The notes: a model not told the origin generated them from the letters alone. A DNA stretch of 64,000 bases from Acetobacteraceae bacterium (GCA_947474705.1 CANJJS010000007.1:41381-105380); one strand, 5' to 3'. Shown: positions 28,936 through 38,231, counted from the first letter of the stretch. Made by a program: numbers and translations.

Positions 28936-30435
28936 TCAAAGGGTCCTGGCGAGACGGAACCCAACCCAGGAGCGGGGCGCCTCGAGGTTTCTGCCGCGGT
29001 CCCCCGCGCGGTAGTCCCGGCCGTCGAACCAGAAACCGCCGCGAAGAACACGATCAGAATCGCCCTCTATCCAGGCTGTGCCGTCCCTGGGGGCCTTTGC
29101 GAGATCGAAGTGGTAGGTGTCCGCCACCCATTCCAGGACATTGCCCAGCATGTCCTGGAGGCCCCAGGGATTGGGCTTGTAAGCATCGACCTCGGTCATA
29201 CCGGGGATCCGGAAATTGCCCTTTTCGTGATCGATTTCCACCTCGTCGCCCCACCAGCGCGCCGTCGTTGTGCCCGCGCGGCAGGCATATTCCCACTCCG
29301 CCTCGCTGGGCAGGCGGTAGGTCTCGCCAGTACGTTCCGACAGCCAGGCGATGTAGGCCATGGCGTCGGCGAACCCGACGTTGGTGGCGGGGTGGCGGGG
29401 GAAGGTGGAAACGTCCGGCTTTTTCCAAGGGTGGTTCTTGTCCTGAACGAAGGTCTCGTATTCGGCGACGGTGACCGGGGTCCGGCCCAGAAGGAAGGGG
29501 CGGCGGATCGCGACCTCGCGTTGCGGTTGGGCGTCTGTGTCCAATCCCTCGGTTTCGAAGCGTTTGGATTCTTCCAGCGGGATGCCCATCAGGAAGCGTC
29601 CGCGGGGGATCAGAACCATGTCGGGGGCGTCGGCCTCGCTGGCGCCGATCAGGCCGCCCAAGGCGCGGACGATCCGGACGAGGCGGGAGAGGGGAGCGGT
29701 GAGGTTCAGCGTGTCTTTGACGAGTTCGACCGTCAGCCGCTCGAACCACGCGAGAACGTTGGCGCGGAAGCGGTCGGAGACGTCGCGCACGGCTTCGATG
29801 GTGTTCACCAAAGCGGACAGGTCGAGGCTGGTGTTGTCCACGGTGAGAAACCAGCGGGAGGCGTCGATCTCGAACGTCATTTCCTTGAGGTAGAAGGTGA
29901 CGAGGCGGCCCTGCTGAACGAAATGCGGGGCGGTGTCCTGTTCGTCGCGGAGTTTGACGACGGCGGCCTGGAAGGCGTCCAGGCGGTCGATGGCATCGGC
30001 GACGGCGGCACGCTCGACGGTGGCGCGGTGGGTGCCCAGGGGGGCGATGCCGTTATAGGCACGGTGGGCAGCGCGGATGGTGCGGTCGAGGCGGTCTTTC
30101 AGGCCGAAGATCGCCTGGCGGCGTTGTTCGGTGTGGTAGTCGGGTTCGTCGGGGTCTTCGGGTTCCGGTGGTGGTTCCAGGGTATTGACGGCGCGGGCCA
30201 CCAGGTAGGCGGCATGGACGACGCGGTGGTGATGCACGGGCCGGTGGACGGCGAGCATGGCGTCCGTCAGGGCCAGGGCTTTTTCGATGTCGGCGTCGAG
30301 GGTCTCGCGCGGGCTGTTGCCTTGGTCGCGGCGGATGCGGTCGACGCGGAGCGCGAGCTGGGTGAGTTCGTGGGTCAGCGCCTCAGCGGGGGTGGGCGCG
30401 CGTGGGGGGGAGTCTGGGGTGAGGGTGGTGCTCAT
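28936..30435 (-). CDS. DGR target protein: N-terminal helical domain + C-terminal FGE/SUMF1 (C-type-lectin-fold) domain with variable repeat
   Basis: 499 aa; MVLIPRGRFLMGI...YRLPSEAEWEYACRAGTTT...NPWGLQDMLGNVLEWVADTY...DRVLRGGFWFDGRDYRAGDRGRNLEAPRSWVGFRLARTL; VR lies at the extreme C-terminus. Confidence 0.93.
   Translation of the reverse strand: MSTTLTPDSPPRAPTPAEALTHELTQLALRVDRIRRDQGNSPRETLDADIEKALALTDAMLAVHRPVHHHRVVHAAYLVARAVNTLEPPPEPEDPDEPDYHTEQRRQAIFGLKDRLDRTIRAAHRAYNGIAPLGTHRATVERAAVADAIDRLDAFQAAVVKLRDEQDTAPHFVQQGRLVTFYLKEMTFEIDASRWFLTVDNTSLDLSALVNTIEAVRDVSDRFRANVLAWFERLTVELVKDTLNLTAPLSRLVRIVRALGGLIGASEADAPDMVLIPRGRFLMGIPLEESKRFETEGLDTDAQPQREVAIRRPFLLGRTPVTVAEYETFVQDKNHPWKKPDVSTFPRHPATNVGFADAMAYIAWLSERTGETYRLPSEAEWEYACRAGTTTARWWGDEVEIDHEKGNFRIPGMTEVDAYKPNPWGLQDMLGNVLEWVADTYHFDLAKAPRDGTAWIEGDSDRVLRGGFWFDGRDYRAGDRGRNLEAPRSWVGFRLARTL
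28946..29057 (-). repeat. DGR variable repeat (VR) inside the target gene
   Basis: Same 112 bp as TR with 13 substitutions, each at a template adenine (T on the + strand). Confidence 0.93.
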
Positions 30436-30920
30436 GGGGTCGCGCCCGCGGACAAGATGGCTTTTTGGGCCTGGAAGGTTTTGTGGATTTCTTGCTGGAT
30501 CGCGTGATGGCCGTGGTTGCGCGGGGACCAGGTGTTCAGCGGTTTTGGGCGCCTGTTGGCGTCAAGGGGGATGATGTGCAGGCCGTCGCCGATGTCTTTC
30601 GAGAACTCCTCCCACATGCATTTATTCAATAGCACGGGCACCAGTTTGAAGTGCTTCGCTGCCGCGCCGCGCGCCTTGATCGCGGGGACTTCCGTTTCCA
30701 TGATGTAGCCGGGGAGGAAAAACGAGGCGCTGAGCGCCAGAACCGCGATATCCGCGGCGGCGATTTTTTCCTTAATCTCGGTATCGAAGTTGTCGCCCGC
30801 GAGGAGTTGCTGGTCGGTCCATATTTCGCCACCCAGCCGTTCCACGGACTGCTCCATGAGGCGCAAGACCATTGCGAACGGCTTCGCGTCGTCGTGGGCG
30901 TAGGAGACGAAAACCTTCAT
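30432..30920 (-). CDS. TIR-domain protein
   Basis: MKVFVSYAHDDAKPFAMVLRLMEQSVERLGGEIWTDQQLLAGDNFDTEIKEKIAAADIAVLALSASFF; stop overlaps the FGE gene start as ATGA. Confidence 0.9.
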   Translation of the reverse strand: MKVFVSYAHDDAKPFAMVLRLMEQSVERLGGEIWTDQQLLAGDNFDTEIKEKIAAADIAVLALSASFFLPGYIMETEVPAIKARGAAAKHFKLVPVLLNKCMWEEFSKDIGDGLHIIPLDANRRPKPLNTWSPRNHGHHAIQQEIHKTFQAQKAILSAGATP

Positions 30921-31118
30921 GCGGCGAAGCGGAGACGTGCCCGCGGCTTTGGGCGCGCGCCGCGAGGGGCAGCGGATGTGGACCAGTAACGACGGTGCGG
31001 AAGCGGGACCATGCATCGTGCCTTTCACCTCGGAAGGTAATTGGTTCTGGGGTGGGGGGCAAACAAGGGGGTGGGACGAATGGGTATGGCCGGTGCCGCG
31101 GGAGGGGACGCGAAAGTC

Positions 31119-31278
31119 TTTACCACGGAGGGTCACGGAGGTTGCACGGAGCGGGCACGGAGGTTTTGGATGGGGTTGGCGGGAGGGGCTCCTTGGCGCG
31201 CGGTGTTTCGGTTTGGCGGGATGGGGCGAAGGACCTCCGTGCGCGCTCCGTGCAAGCTCCCTGGTTCTCCGTGTTAAA
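31119..31278. repeat. Imperfect 46-bp inverted repeat built of CACGGAGG words
   Basis: 31119-31164 TTTACCACGGAGGGTCACGGAGGTTGCACGGAGCGGGCACGGAGGT against the reverse complement of 31233-31278, about 85% identical. Confidence 0.85.
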
Positions 31279-31555
31279 AAAGCGATGGTTCCGCACGCGA
31301 GGGCCTGGGGAACGGGTGTTTGGCCCAGGAGTGGCGAAAGGGGCGGTGGCGTTCCGCGACCGATGGCCTGGGCAGGCGGTGCCATGACGAGGTGGAGAGT
31401 GCGGTGCGTTGACGCGGCGGTGGCGCGGGTTTGGGGGCGTGTTCTCGCCCTTTCGTCCCCGCGTTGCCGGTCCGGGTGGAACGATCCATTTCCCCAAACC
31501 CCGCGACCAGGCTAAACCCCCGGCCTTCCGCGCCAAGCCATCAGGATCGCCCGCC

Positions 31556-32953
31556 ATGACCGTTCGCACGCGTTTCGCTCCCAGCCCGACGGGGATGCTC
31601 CATATTGGGGGCGCTCGCACGGCGTTGTTCAATTATTTGTTTTCCCGTCACCATAACGGGGCGTTTTTGTTGCGGATCGAGGACACGGATCGGGAACGTT
31701 CCACCGAGGCGGCGACGAAGACCATTTTGGAGGGACTCGATTGGCTGGGTCTGACGCGGGACGAGGCGCCGGTTTACCAGTCCTCGCGCGCGGCGCGGCA
31801 TGCCGAGGTGGCGATGGAGATGCTGGCGGCGGGGAAGGCGTATCGCTGTTATTGCACGGCGGAGGAATTGAAGGAGATGCGGGAAAAGGCGGTGGCCAAG
31901 GGGCGGTCGCCGCGGTACGATGGGCGGTGGCGGGACCGGGATCCGGCGGAGGCGCCGGCCGGGGTGAAGCCGGCGATTCGGTTGAAGGCGCCTCGGGATG
32001 GCGAGACGGTGGTGGAGGATTTGGTACAGGGGCCGGTGCGGGTCGCCAACGCCGAAATGGACGATCTTATTATTTTGCGCAGCGATGGGACGCCGACATA
32101 TTTGCACGCGGTCGTGGTGGACGATCACGACATGGCGATCACGCATGTGATCCGGGGCGACGACCATCTGACCAATACATTTCGGCAGGTTCAGATTTAT
32201 GACGCGATGGGGTGGGAGACGCCGAAATTCGCGCATATTCCGCTGATCCATGGCGCCGATGGGGCGAAATTGTCGAAGCGGCATGGGGCGCAGTCGGTCA
32301 CCGAATTCCGCGAGCAAGGGTTTTTGCCGGAGGCGGTCTGCAACTATCTCTTGCGTTTGGGATGGTCTCATGGCGATTTGGAGGTGGTGGATCGGGACGA
32401 GGCGATCGGGCTGTTCGACATTGTCGATGTGAATCGCGGTGCCTCGCGCATGGATTTTTCGAAACTGACGAATTTGAATGGGGTTTATATTCGCAAGGCG
32501 GACGACGACCGGTTGACGCGGGAGGTGTTTGAGCGGCTGGCGCATCGTCAGGATCTGTCTTTAGGTTCAATCGCGGCGGGGCGTATTCGGGCGTTGATGC
32601 CGGCGTTGAAGGAGCGTGCGAAGACCTTGATCGAGCTGGCCGACGCGGCGGCGTTTTTGGCGCGGGTGGTGCCCTTGCCGATGGAGCCGAAGGCGGCGGC
32701 GCAACTGACGGCGGAGGCGCGGTTGTTGTTGCGGGAGGTGGCTGTGGATCTTGGCGCGACGGATTTTTCGGTGCCGGCGCTGGATGCGGCGTTGCGGGCG
32801 TTCGCGGAGCGGACGGGGCGGAAGTTGGGGCAGGTGGCGCAGCCGTTGCGGGCGGCGTTGACGGGCTCGACGGTCAGCCCAGGGATCGATGCGACGTTGG
32901 GGGCTTTGGGGAAGGAGGAGGCGCTGGCGCGGATCGCGGCGGCGAGTGTTTGA
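31556..32953 (+). CDS. gltX: Glutamate--tRNA ligase
   Basis: [53 protein letters not shown] motif. Confidence 0.97.
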   Translation: MTVRTRFAPSPTGMLHIGGARTALFNYLFSRHHNGAFLLRIEDTDRERSTEAATKTILEGLDWLGLTRDEAPVYQSSRAARHAEVAMEMLAAGKAYRCYCTAEELKEMREKAVAKGRSPRYDGRWRDRDPAEAPAGVKPAIRLKAPRDGETVVEDLVQGPVRVANAEMDDLIILRSDGTPTYLHAVVVDDHDMAITHVIRGDDHLTNTFRQVQIYDAMGWETPKFAHIPLIHGADGAKLSKRHGAQSVTEFREQGFLPEAVCNYLLRLGWSHGDLEVVDRDEAIGLFDIVDVNRGASRMDFSKLTNLNGVYIRKADDDRLTREVFERLAHRQDLSLGSIAAGRIRALMPALKERAKTLIELADAAAFLARVVPLPMEPKAAAQLTAEARLLLREVAVDLGATDFSVPALDAALRAFAERTGRKLGQVAQPLRAALTGSTVSPGIDATLGALGKEEALARIAAASV

Positions 32954-33031
32954 GCGGGCGCGGGGACTCGCCATCGACAGGGCGTCGACCAGGGGATAGG
33001 GTTCCGGCAATCGACAACAGGAGGGTGTTCC

Positions 33032-34249
33032 ATGAGCCAGGCAAAATCGACCGAGATCAATCCGCCGAACCTTTGGCGCCTTGAAACGCCGGGCCATCAG
33101 GGCTGGCCGCGCACCGCGCGGGTGGGCGATCCCAACAAATATTACATGGTGTCCACCGACAGCCATGCGAACGAGCCGGCCGATCTGTGGTCGACCCGCA
33201 TCGACGCGAAATACAAGGAGCGCGTGCCCCGCATCATCACCGACGAGAAGGGCGTGCAGTGGCGCTATACCGAGGGGTATCGCCCCGATCGCGTCCGGGT
33301 CATGAGTTTCGAGGGCGAGGATTGGCTGCGTCAGCAGTCTGGCGCCGTGGTGGAAGAGCGTATCCGCGACAACCGTGGCGACGGTGTCGATGTGGAAATC
33401 ATTTTCCCGAACAAAGGTCTCGCCATGTGGGCGACGCCGGACCCGGTTTTCGCCAGCGCGCAATGCAAGGTGTGGAACGAGTGGGCGTGGGAACAGTATG
33501 GCGCGCATCAGGATTCGATGCTGCCTTGCGCGGCCATCGCCACGGGCGATCTGGACAGCGCGATGGCGGAGATCGAGCGGGTCGCGAAGGTTGGGTTCCG
33601 TGGGTTGACTTTGCCGTGCAAGCCGATCTGGGGCGGGCACGACGTCGATCACGTGAACTATAATCTCCCGCATTTCGATAAAATGTGGGCGTTGATTCAG
33701 GAGGCCGATCTGGCCTTCACGTTCCATGTTTCCACGGGGCGCGATCCGCGGGCCTCGCGCGGGAATGGCGGGGCGATCATCAACTATGTCACGCATTCGT
33801 TGTCGCCGACGATCGAGCCGGTGGCGAATCTTTGTGCTTCGGGTGTCTTGGAGCGATTCCCAAAACTGCGTTTCGCGACGATCGAGGCCGGTATCGGCTG
33901 GGTGGCGTGGTTGTTGGAGGCGATGGACGAGGCTTACAGAAAGCATCACATGTGGGTACGGCCGAAATTGCAGGGGCTGCCGTCCGATTATTACCGGGCG
34001 CATGCGTTCGCCTCGTTCCAGGAAGATCCTGTCGGCCTCACGCTGGCGGAACCGTTCAACCTGTCCGACAATTTCATGTGGGCGAACGATTACCCGCATC
34101 ACGAAGGCACCTGGCCGCATTCGGCCGAGGCCATCGAGCGCACCATGCCCATGCTGAACGATACGCAACGCGCGAAGGTTCTCGGCCTGAACGCGGCGCG
34201 GCTGTTCAAGCTGGAGGTGCCGAAGCATCAACAACTCGCGGCTTCCTGA
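33032..34249 (+). CDS. Amidohydrolase family 2 (ACMSD-like metal-dependent hydrolase)
   Basis: YYMVSTDSHANEPADLW, FATIEAGIGWVAWLLEAMD, WANDYPHHEGTWPHS. Confidence 0.88.
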   Translation: MSQAKSTEINPPNLWRLETPGHQGWPRTARVGDPNKYYMVSTDSHANEPADLWSTRIDAKYKERVPRIITDEKGVQWRYTEGYRPDRVRVMSFEGEDWLRQQSGAVVEERIRDNRGDGVDVEIIFPNKGLAMWATPDPVFASAQCKVWNEWAWEQYGAHQDSMLPCAAIATGDLDSAMAEIERVAKVGFRGLTLPCKPIWGGHDVDHVNYNLPHFDKMWALIQEADLAFTFHVSTGRDPRASRGNGGAIINYVTHSLSPTIEPVANLCASGVLERFPKLRFATIEAGIGWVAWLLEAMDEAYRKHHMWVRPKLQGLPSDYYRAHAFASFQEDPVGLTLAEPFNLSDNFMWANDYPHHEGTWPHSAEAIERTMPMLNDTQRAKVLGLNAARLFKLEVPKHQQLAAS

Positions 34250-34262
34250 AAGGACGAAGATA

Positions 34263-34637
34263 ATGGCTGGTAATGGGGAAACGGTGATCGCGCTCGACGC
34301 GAAGCGGATGGCGGCATCGGCGGCGAAGGATATCGCGACGCTGAAAGAGCTGATCGCCGACGATTTGATTTACGTGCACTCGACGGCGCGCATGGATACG
34401 AAGGCGACGTTGATTGGGGCGATGGAGTCGGGTTCGACGGTTTACACGGGGATGACGCCGTCTTCGGTGGTGGCGCAGGATTTCGGCGACACGGTGGTGT
34501 TGACGGGGGTTTGCGCGATTTCCGTGCTGGCGTCGGGCAATCCGCGCTCGTTCAGCGTGCGGTTCGTCGATGTGTGGAACAAGCGGGCCTCGGGCTGGCA
34601 GATGGTGACCTGGCAGTCGACGTTGTTGCCGGTTTAA
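34263..34637 (+). CDS. NTF2/SnoaL-like (DUF4440) protein
   Basis: 124 aa: LKELIADDLIYVHSTARMDTKATLIGAMESGSTVY...RFVDVWNKRASGWQMVTWQSTLLP. Confidence 0.85.
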   Translation: MAGNGETVIALDAKRMAASAAKDIATLKELIADDLIYVHSTARMDTKATLIGAMESGSTVYTGMTPSSVVAQDFGDTVVLTGVCAISVLASGNPRSFSVRFVDVWNKRASGWQMVTWQSTLLPV

Positions 34638-34645
34638 TCGCGTAT

Positions 34646-34669
34646 GGCGGCGCCGGGTACGGCGCCGCC
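34646..34669. terminator. Hairpin after the NTF2-like gene
   Basis: GGCGGCGCC-GGGTAC-GGCGCCGCC followed by AAAA. Confidence 0.5.
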
Positions 34670-34712
34670 AAAATCCTGGCGCCCGTCCCTCTGCACGGGG
34701 TAAGTTACGGCC

Positions 34713-35183
34713 ATGCCGGACACGCTTTACGATCAAGATATCCTGCTCTGGTCCGAACAACAGGCCAGCCTTCTCCGCCGCGTCGCGAACGGGGAACGGG
34801 TGAACGGTGTCGACTGGCCGAACATCGCCGAGGAAATCGAGGACGTGGGGAGTAGCATTCTCAACGCCGTGCGGGGACTGCTGCGCCAGGCGATGGTCCA
34901 TTTGCTCAAGGCCCATCTGTTTCCGAACGACATGGCGCGCGGCCATTGGTTGATCGAAGCCGATACATTTCTCGCGAGCGCGGGAGACCGGTTCACGCCC
35001 TCCATGCGTCAGCGCATCGACCTCGATACAATATGGCGGCGCGTACGCGCTACCGCGGCCAGTGAGGCCAATACCGCGCTCGCCGCGCTTCCGGAGCGAT
35101 GCCCCTGGCCGCTCGACGATCTTCTTGGTAGCTCCCCAAGAGACCTCCTCTCGACCCTGGCCAAACCGGAGGGAAAGCCGTAA
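34713..35183 (+). CDS. DUF29 domain-containing protein
   Basis: LYDQDILLWSEQQASLLRRVANGERVNGVDWPNIAEEIEDVG is the DUF29 N-terminal signature. Confidence 0.9.
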   Translation: MPDTLYDQDILLWSEQQASLLRRVANGERVNGVDWPNIAEEIEDVGSSILNAVRGLLRQAMVHLLKAHLFPNDMARGHWLIEADTFLASAGDRFTPSMRQRIDLDTIWRRVRATAASEANTALAALPERCPWPLDDLLGSSPRDLLSTLAKPEGKP

Positions 35184-35215
35184 TATCGTCCGGTAGGACC
35201 AAGGGACGGAAACGC

Positions 35216-36400
35216 ATGGCCGAAAGAACCCTCCGCGGCAAAACCGCGATCGCCGGTATCGGCGAAACCATTTACTATAAGCACGGACAATCGCCCGACA
35301 GCGAGTTCAAGCTCGCGCTTCAGGCGATCGTGAAAGCCTGCGAGGACGCCGGGATCAGCCCGCATGAGGTCGATGGTTTCGCCTCATACGGTAACGACCG
35401 TTCCGACGGGCCGCGTTTGGCGGCGGCGTTGGGCGTCAAAGAGCTAAAATTTTCTAATATGTTCTGGGGCGGCGGCGGCGGCGGCGTGTGCGGCGCGGTT
35501 GGCAATGCCTCGGCGGCGGTGGCGACGGGCATGGCGGATTGCGTCATCGCGTTCCGGTCGCTGGCGCAGGGGCAGTACGCGCGTTACGGGCGCAGCGGCG
35601 CGGCGGCGGCTGTCATGGGCGACGACGCGTTTCTGTTTCCCTATGGCGTCATGTCGCCGGCGCAGCGTTTCGCCATGAAGATCACGCGCTTCATGCACGA
35701 TCACGGGATCAAGCAGGAAGCCCTGCGCGGCATCGCCATGGCCTGCTATCACCACGCGCAGAAGAACCCGAACGCGGTCATGCGCGGGCGCGAACTGGAC
35801 GAGGCGAAATACGACGCCTCGCGCTGGATCATCGAGCCGTTCCATCACCTCTACGATTGCTGCCAGGAGAACGACGGCGCGGCGGCGGTGGTCGTGGTGC
35901 CGGCGGAGCGCGCCAAGGACATGAAGAACAAGGCGGCGTACGTGATGGCGTGCGGGCAGGGCGGCGATCATCGCTCGGCCGCGCCGGTGCATAACATGCC
36001 GAATTATCCCAGCTCGCATTTTGGCAAGCTGGCGCCGCGGATGTACGAGATGGCGAAGATGAAGCCGTCCGACATGGGCATCGTCCAGTGCTACGAGAAT
36101 TTCACCGGTGGCGTGCTGATGAGTCTCATCGAGCATGGCATGGTGAAACCGGAAGAAGCCAACGAAGTCCTGGTCAAGTCGAACCTGATCGTCGAGGGCG
36201 GGAAAATGCCGCTCAACACCAGCGGCGGCAATCTGGCGGAGTGCTACATGCACGGCCTCGAACTGGTCATCGAGGCGACGCGCCAAATTCGCGGCACGGC
36301 CATCAACCAGGTGAAAAACAACGACGCGGCGATCATCATGGGCGGGCCGATGGTGACGCCCGTCAGTTCCCTTATTCTGGGTTCGGAGGCGACACTATGA
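35216..36400 (+). CDS. Thiolase-family protein (SCP2/lipid-transfer type)
   Basis: GKTAIAGIGETIYYKHGQSPDSEFKLALQAIVKACEDAGI; NTSGGNLAECYMHGLELVIEATRQIRGTA. Confidence 0.9.
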   Translation: MAERTLRGKTAIAGIGETIYYKHGQSPDSEFKLALQAIVKACEDAGISPHEVDGFASYGNDRSDGPRLAAALGVKELKFSNMFWGGGGGGVCGAVGNASAAVATGMADCVIAFRSLAQGQYARYGRSGAAAAVMGDDAFLFPYGVMSPAQRFAMKITRFMHDHGIKQEALRGIAMACYHHAQKNPNAVMRGRELDEAKYDASRWIIEPFHHLYDCCQENDGAAAVVVVPAERAKDMKNKAAYVMACGQGGDHRSAAPVHNMPNYPSSHFGKLAPRMYEMAKMKPSDMGIVQCYENFTGGVLMSLIEHGMVKPEEANEVLVKSNLIVEGGKMPLNTSGGNLAECYMHGLELVIEATRQIRGTAINQVKNNDAAIIMGGPMVTPVSSLILGSEATL

Positions 36401-36837
36401 GCGGCTTTTACCTTCCGAACGGGCTGCCCACGCCCTCTTCCGGTCCCGACGGCCTGTCCCAGCCATACTGGGACGGCACACGGGAGAAAAAACTCCGCAT
36501 CCAGAAATGCAATGGCTGCGGGTCCTGGCAATGGGGGCCGGAATGGATCTGCCACCGCTGCCATTCCTTCGATCTGAGCTGGCAGGAGATCCAGGGCAAG
36601 GGGCGGATTTATTCGTACCAGCGTCCGCACCATCCCGTGCACACGGCGTTGAACGGTCACGGGCCCTATATCGCCGTGCTGGTGGAACTGCCGGATTACG
36701 GCAACATCCGCATGGTCGGGAACCTGTTGGGCGATCCTTTGCAGACCGTGACCATCGGCGCGGCGGTGGAGGCGGTGTTCGAACCGCACGACGACGCCAA
36801 ACCGCCCTATACGCTGGTGCAGTGGAAGACGGTCTGA
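36397..36837 (+). CDS. Zn-ribbon / OB-fold (DUF35) acyl-CoA-associated protein
   Basis: LRIQKCNGCGSWQWGPEWICHRCHSFDLSWQEIQGKGRIYSYQ; ATGA overlap with the thiolase. Confidence 0.9.
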   Translation: MSGFYLPNGLPTPSSGPDGLSQPYWDGTREKKLRIQKCNGCGSWQWGPEWICHRCHSFDLSWQEIQGKGRIYSYQRPHHPVHTALNGHGPYIAVLVELPDYGNIRMVGNLLGDPLQTVTIGAAVEAVFEPHDDAKPPYTLVQWKTV

Positions 36838-36844
36838 CCGCCGG

Positions 36845-37570
36845 TCAGAACGTTTTCGGCACGAACATGTAACCCACGCCGCGCACTGTCCGGATGATTT
36901 CCGGGTGCGCGGTGTCCGGTTCGATCTTCCGGCGCAACCGGGCGACCCGCAGATCGATGGCGCGGTCGAACGCCTCCGCCTCCCGATGGCTGGTCGCTTC
37001 CAGCAGCCAGTCGCGCGACAGCGGACGGTTCGGGTTCTCGGCGAACATTTTCAACAGTGTGAATTCTCCGGGTGCGAGCCGTTCCTCGCGGCCGGCGGCG
37101 TCCGTGCCGTCCGCGCCCAGAAGGGTCCGCCGCGCCATGTCCAGGACCCACTGTCCCATCGCGACCTGGGAGCGGGACAACGGACTGGCCGCGGCGCTTT
37201 CCGTCCGGCGCAACACGCTTCTTATGCGTGCCAGCAACTCTCTGGGTTCGAAGGGCTTGGAGACGAAATCGTCGGCCCCGGCTTCCAGTCCCGCGACCCG
37301 GTCGGCGGTTTCGCAGATCGCGGAGACCATGATCGCGCCGGCGCCGGGACAGGTCTCCCGGAGGTAGCGGAGCAGGCTGAAGCCGTCCTCTCCGGGAAGC
37401 CTGATATCGAGCAGGACAAGGGAAGGCACGGCGCGCTGAACCTCGCGACGGAGCGCGGCGCCGTCGCCGACGCCCACGGCCTTCATGCCGTGGCGCTGGA
37501 GGTATTGCACGATCGCCTGGCGCTGGGCGACCTCGTCTTCGACCACGACGATCTGGCTGGACCCTGACAT
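36845..37570 (-). CDS. OmpR-family two-component response regulator
   Basis: IVVVEDEVAQRQAIVQYLQRHG receiver; winged helix C-terminus RDWLLEATSHREAEAFDRAIDLRVARLRRKIE. Confidence 0.9.
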   Translation of the reverse strand: MSGSSQIVVVEDEVAQRQAIVQYLQRHGMKAVGVGDGAALRREVQRAVPSLVLLDIRLPGEDGFSLLRYLRETCPGAGAIMVSAICETADRVAGLEAGADDFVSKPFEPRELLARIRSVLRRTESAAASPLSRSQVAMGQWVLDMARRTLLGADGTDAAGREERLAPGEFTLLKMFAENPNRPLSRDWLLEATSHREAEAFDRAIDLRVARLRRKIEPDTAHPEIIRTVRGVGYMFVPKTF

Positions 37571-37648
37571 TCCCGTTTTTGCCCCTCGGGTTGCCTTTTG
37601 TTAGGCCGCGAGGGCCCGCGAAAGCAAGGGGCCTTGCATACGGGTGTC

Positions 37649-37919
37649 GGAGGCGCCGGGGCTTTGCCCCGGACCCCATGGGGGGCGCTGCCCCCTCAAC
37701 CCCCGCCAAGGCAGGGCCTTGGATGCCGTCTGTTTGGGGGAGAGGAAGCAGGGGGGCCTACTCGGATGTCGACACGCGATGGATGGCCCCCCTGCTTCCT
37801 CTTCCCCAATGAAATGGGTCCAGGCTTGCCCCTGCGAAGGCGGGGGGCCCCCGCCCTGGTGGGGTTCGAAGGGGCAAAGCCCCTCGCGGGGTTTGGGGCG
37901 GAGCCCCGGCGCTTCCACC
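37649..37919. repeat. Intergenic MITE/REP-like element, copy B
   Basis: Terminal IR GGAGGCGCCGGGGCTTTGCCCC / GGGGCGGAGCCCCGGCGCTTCC; central stem 37736-37758 / 37785-37807, 26-nt loop TACTCGGATGTCGACACGCGATGGAT. Confidence 0.85.
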
Positions 37920-38216
37920 CCTCCGCCCAATCGCCCGCGCGAGGCAAGCCGCGGGTGTGGCACGAAATGCTATCTTCGATTGTATTGGTTCATTTCGTGC
38001 TACTTATGGTTAAGTTTTGTTCGAGCGCCGATGAAAGGCCAGGCGTGGCGCGGTGGAGCGGGGTTGTCTCCGCGTCCGGTCGTCCATTTTCATGCGACGC
38101 GCGCATGTTTCCGGATTTCCGGTACTTGCTCTCGATCTGAACAATTCGGTAAATCGGCGTCATAAGATACAAACGATACAAATTCGCCATACATTTGATA
38201 CGAAGGTTCAGACACC

Positions 38217-38231
38217 TTAACAAGGTGTTAA
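38217..38231. promoter_or_regulatory. Candidate CtrA-binding site
   Basis: TTAA-CAAGGTG-TTAA matches the TTAA-N7-TTAA consensus, about 170 bp upstream of a sigma-factor gene in a locally AT-rich intergenic region. Confidence 0.5.

Noticed and set aside
28596-29057. TR/VR as a simple duplication of a decayed FGE gene end
   Set aside because: A decaying duplicate would accumulate substitutions at all bases; all 13 differences are at template adenines and the rest is identical.
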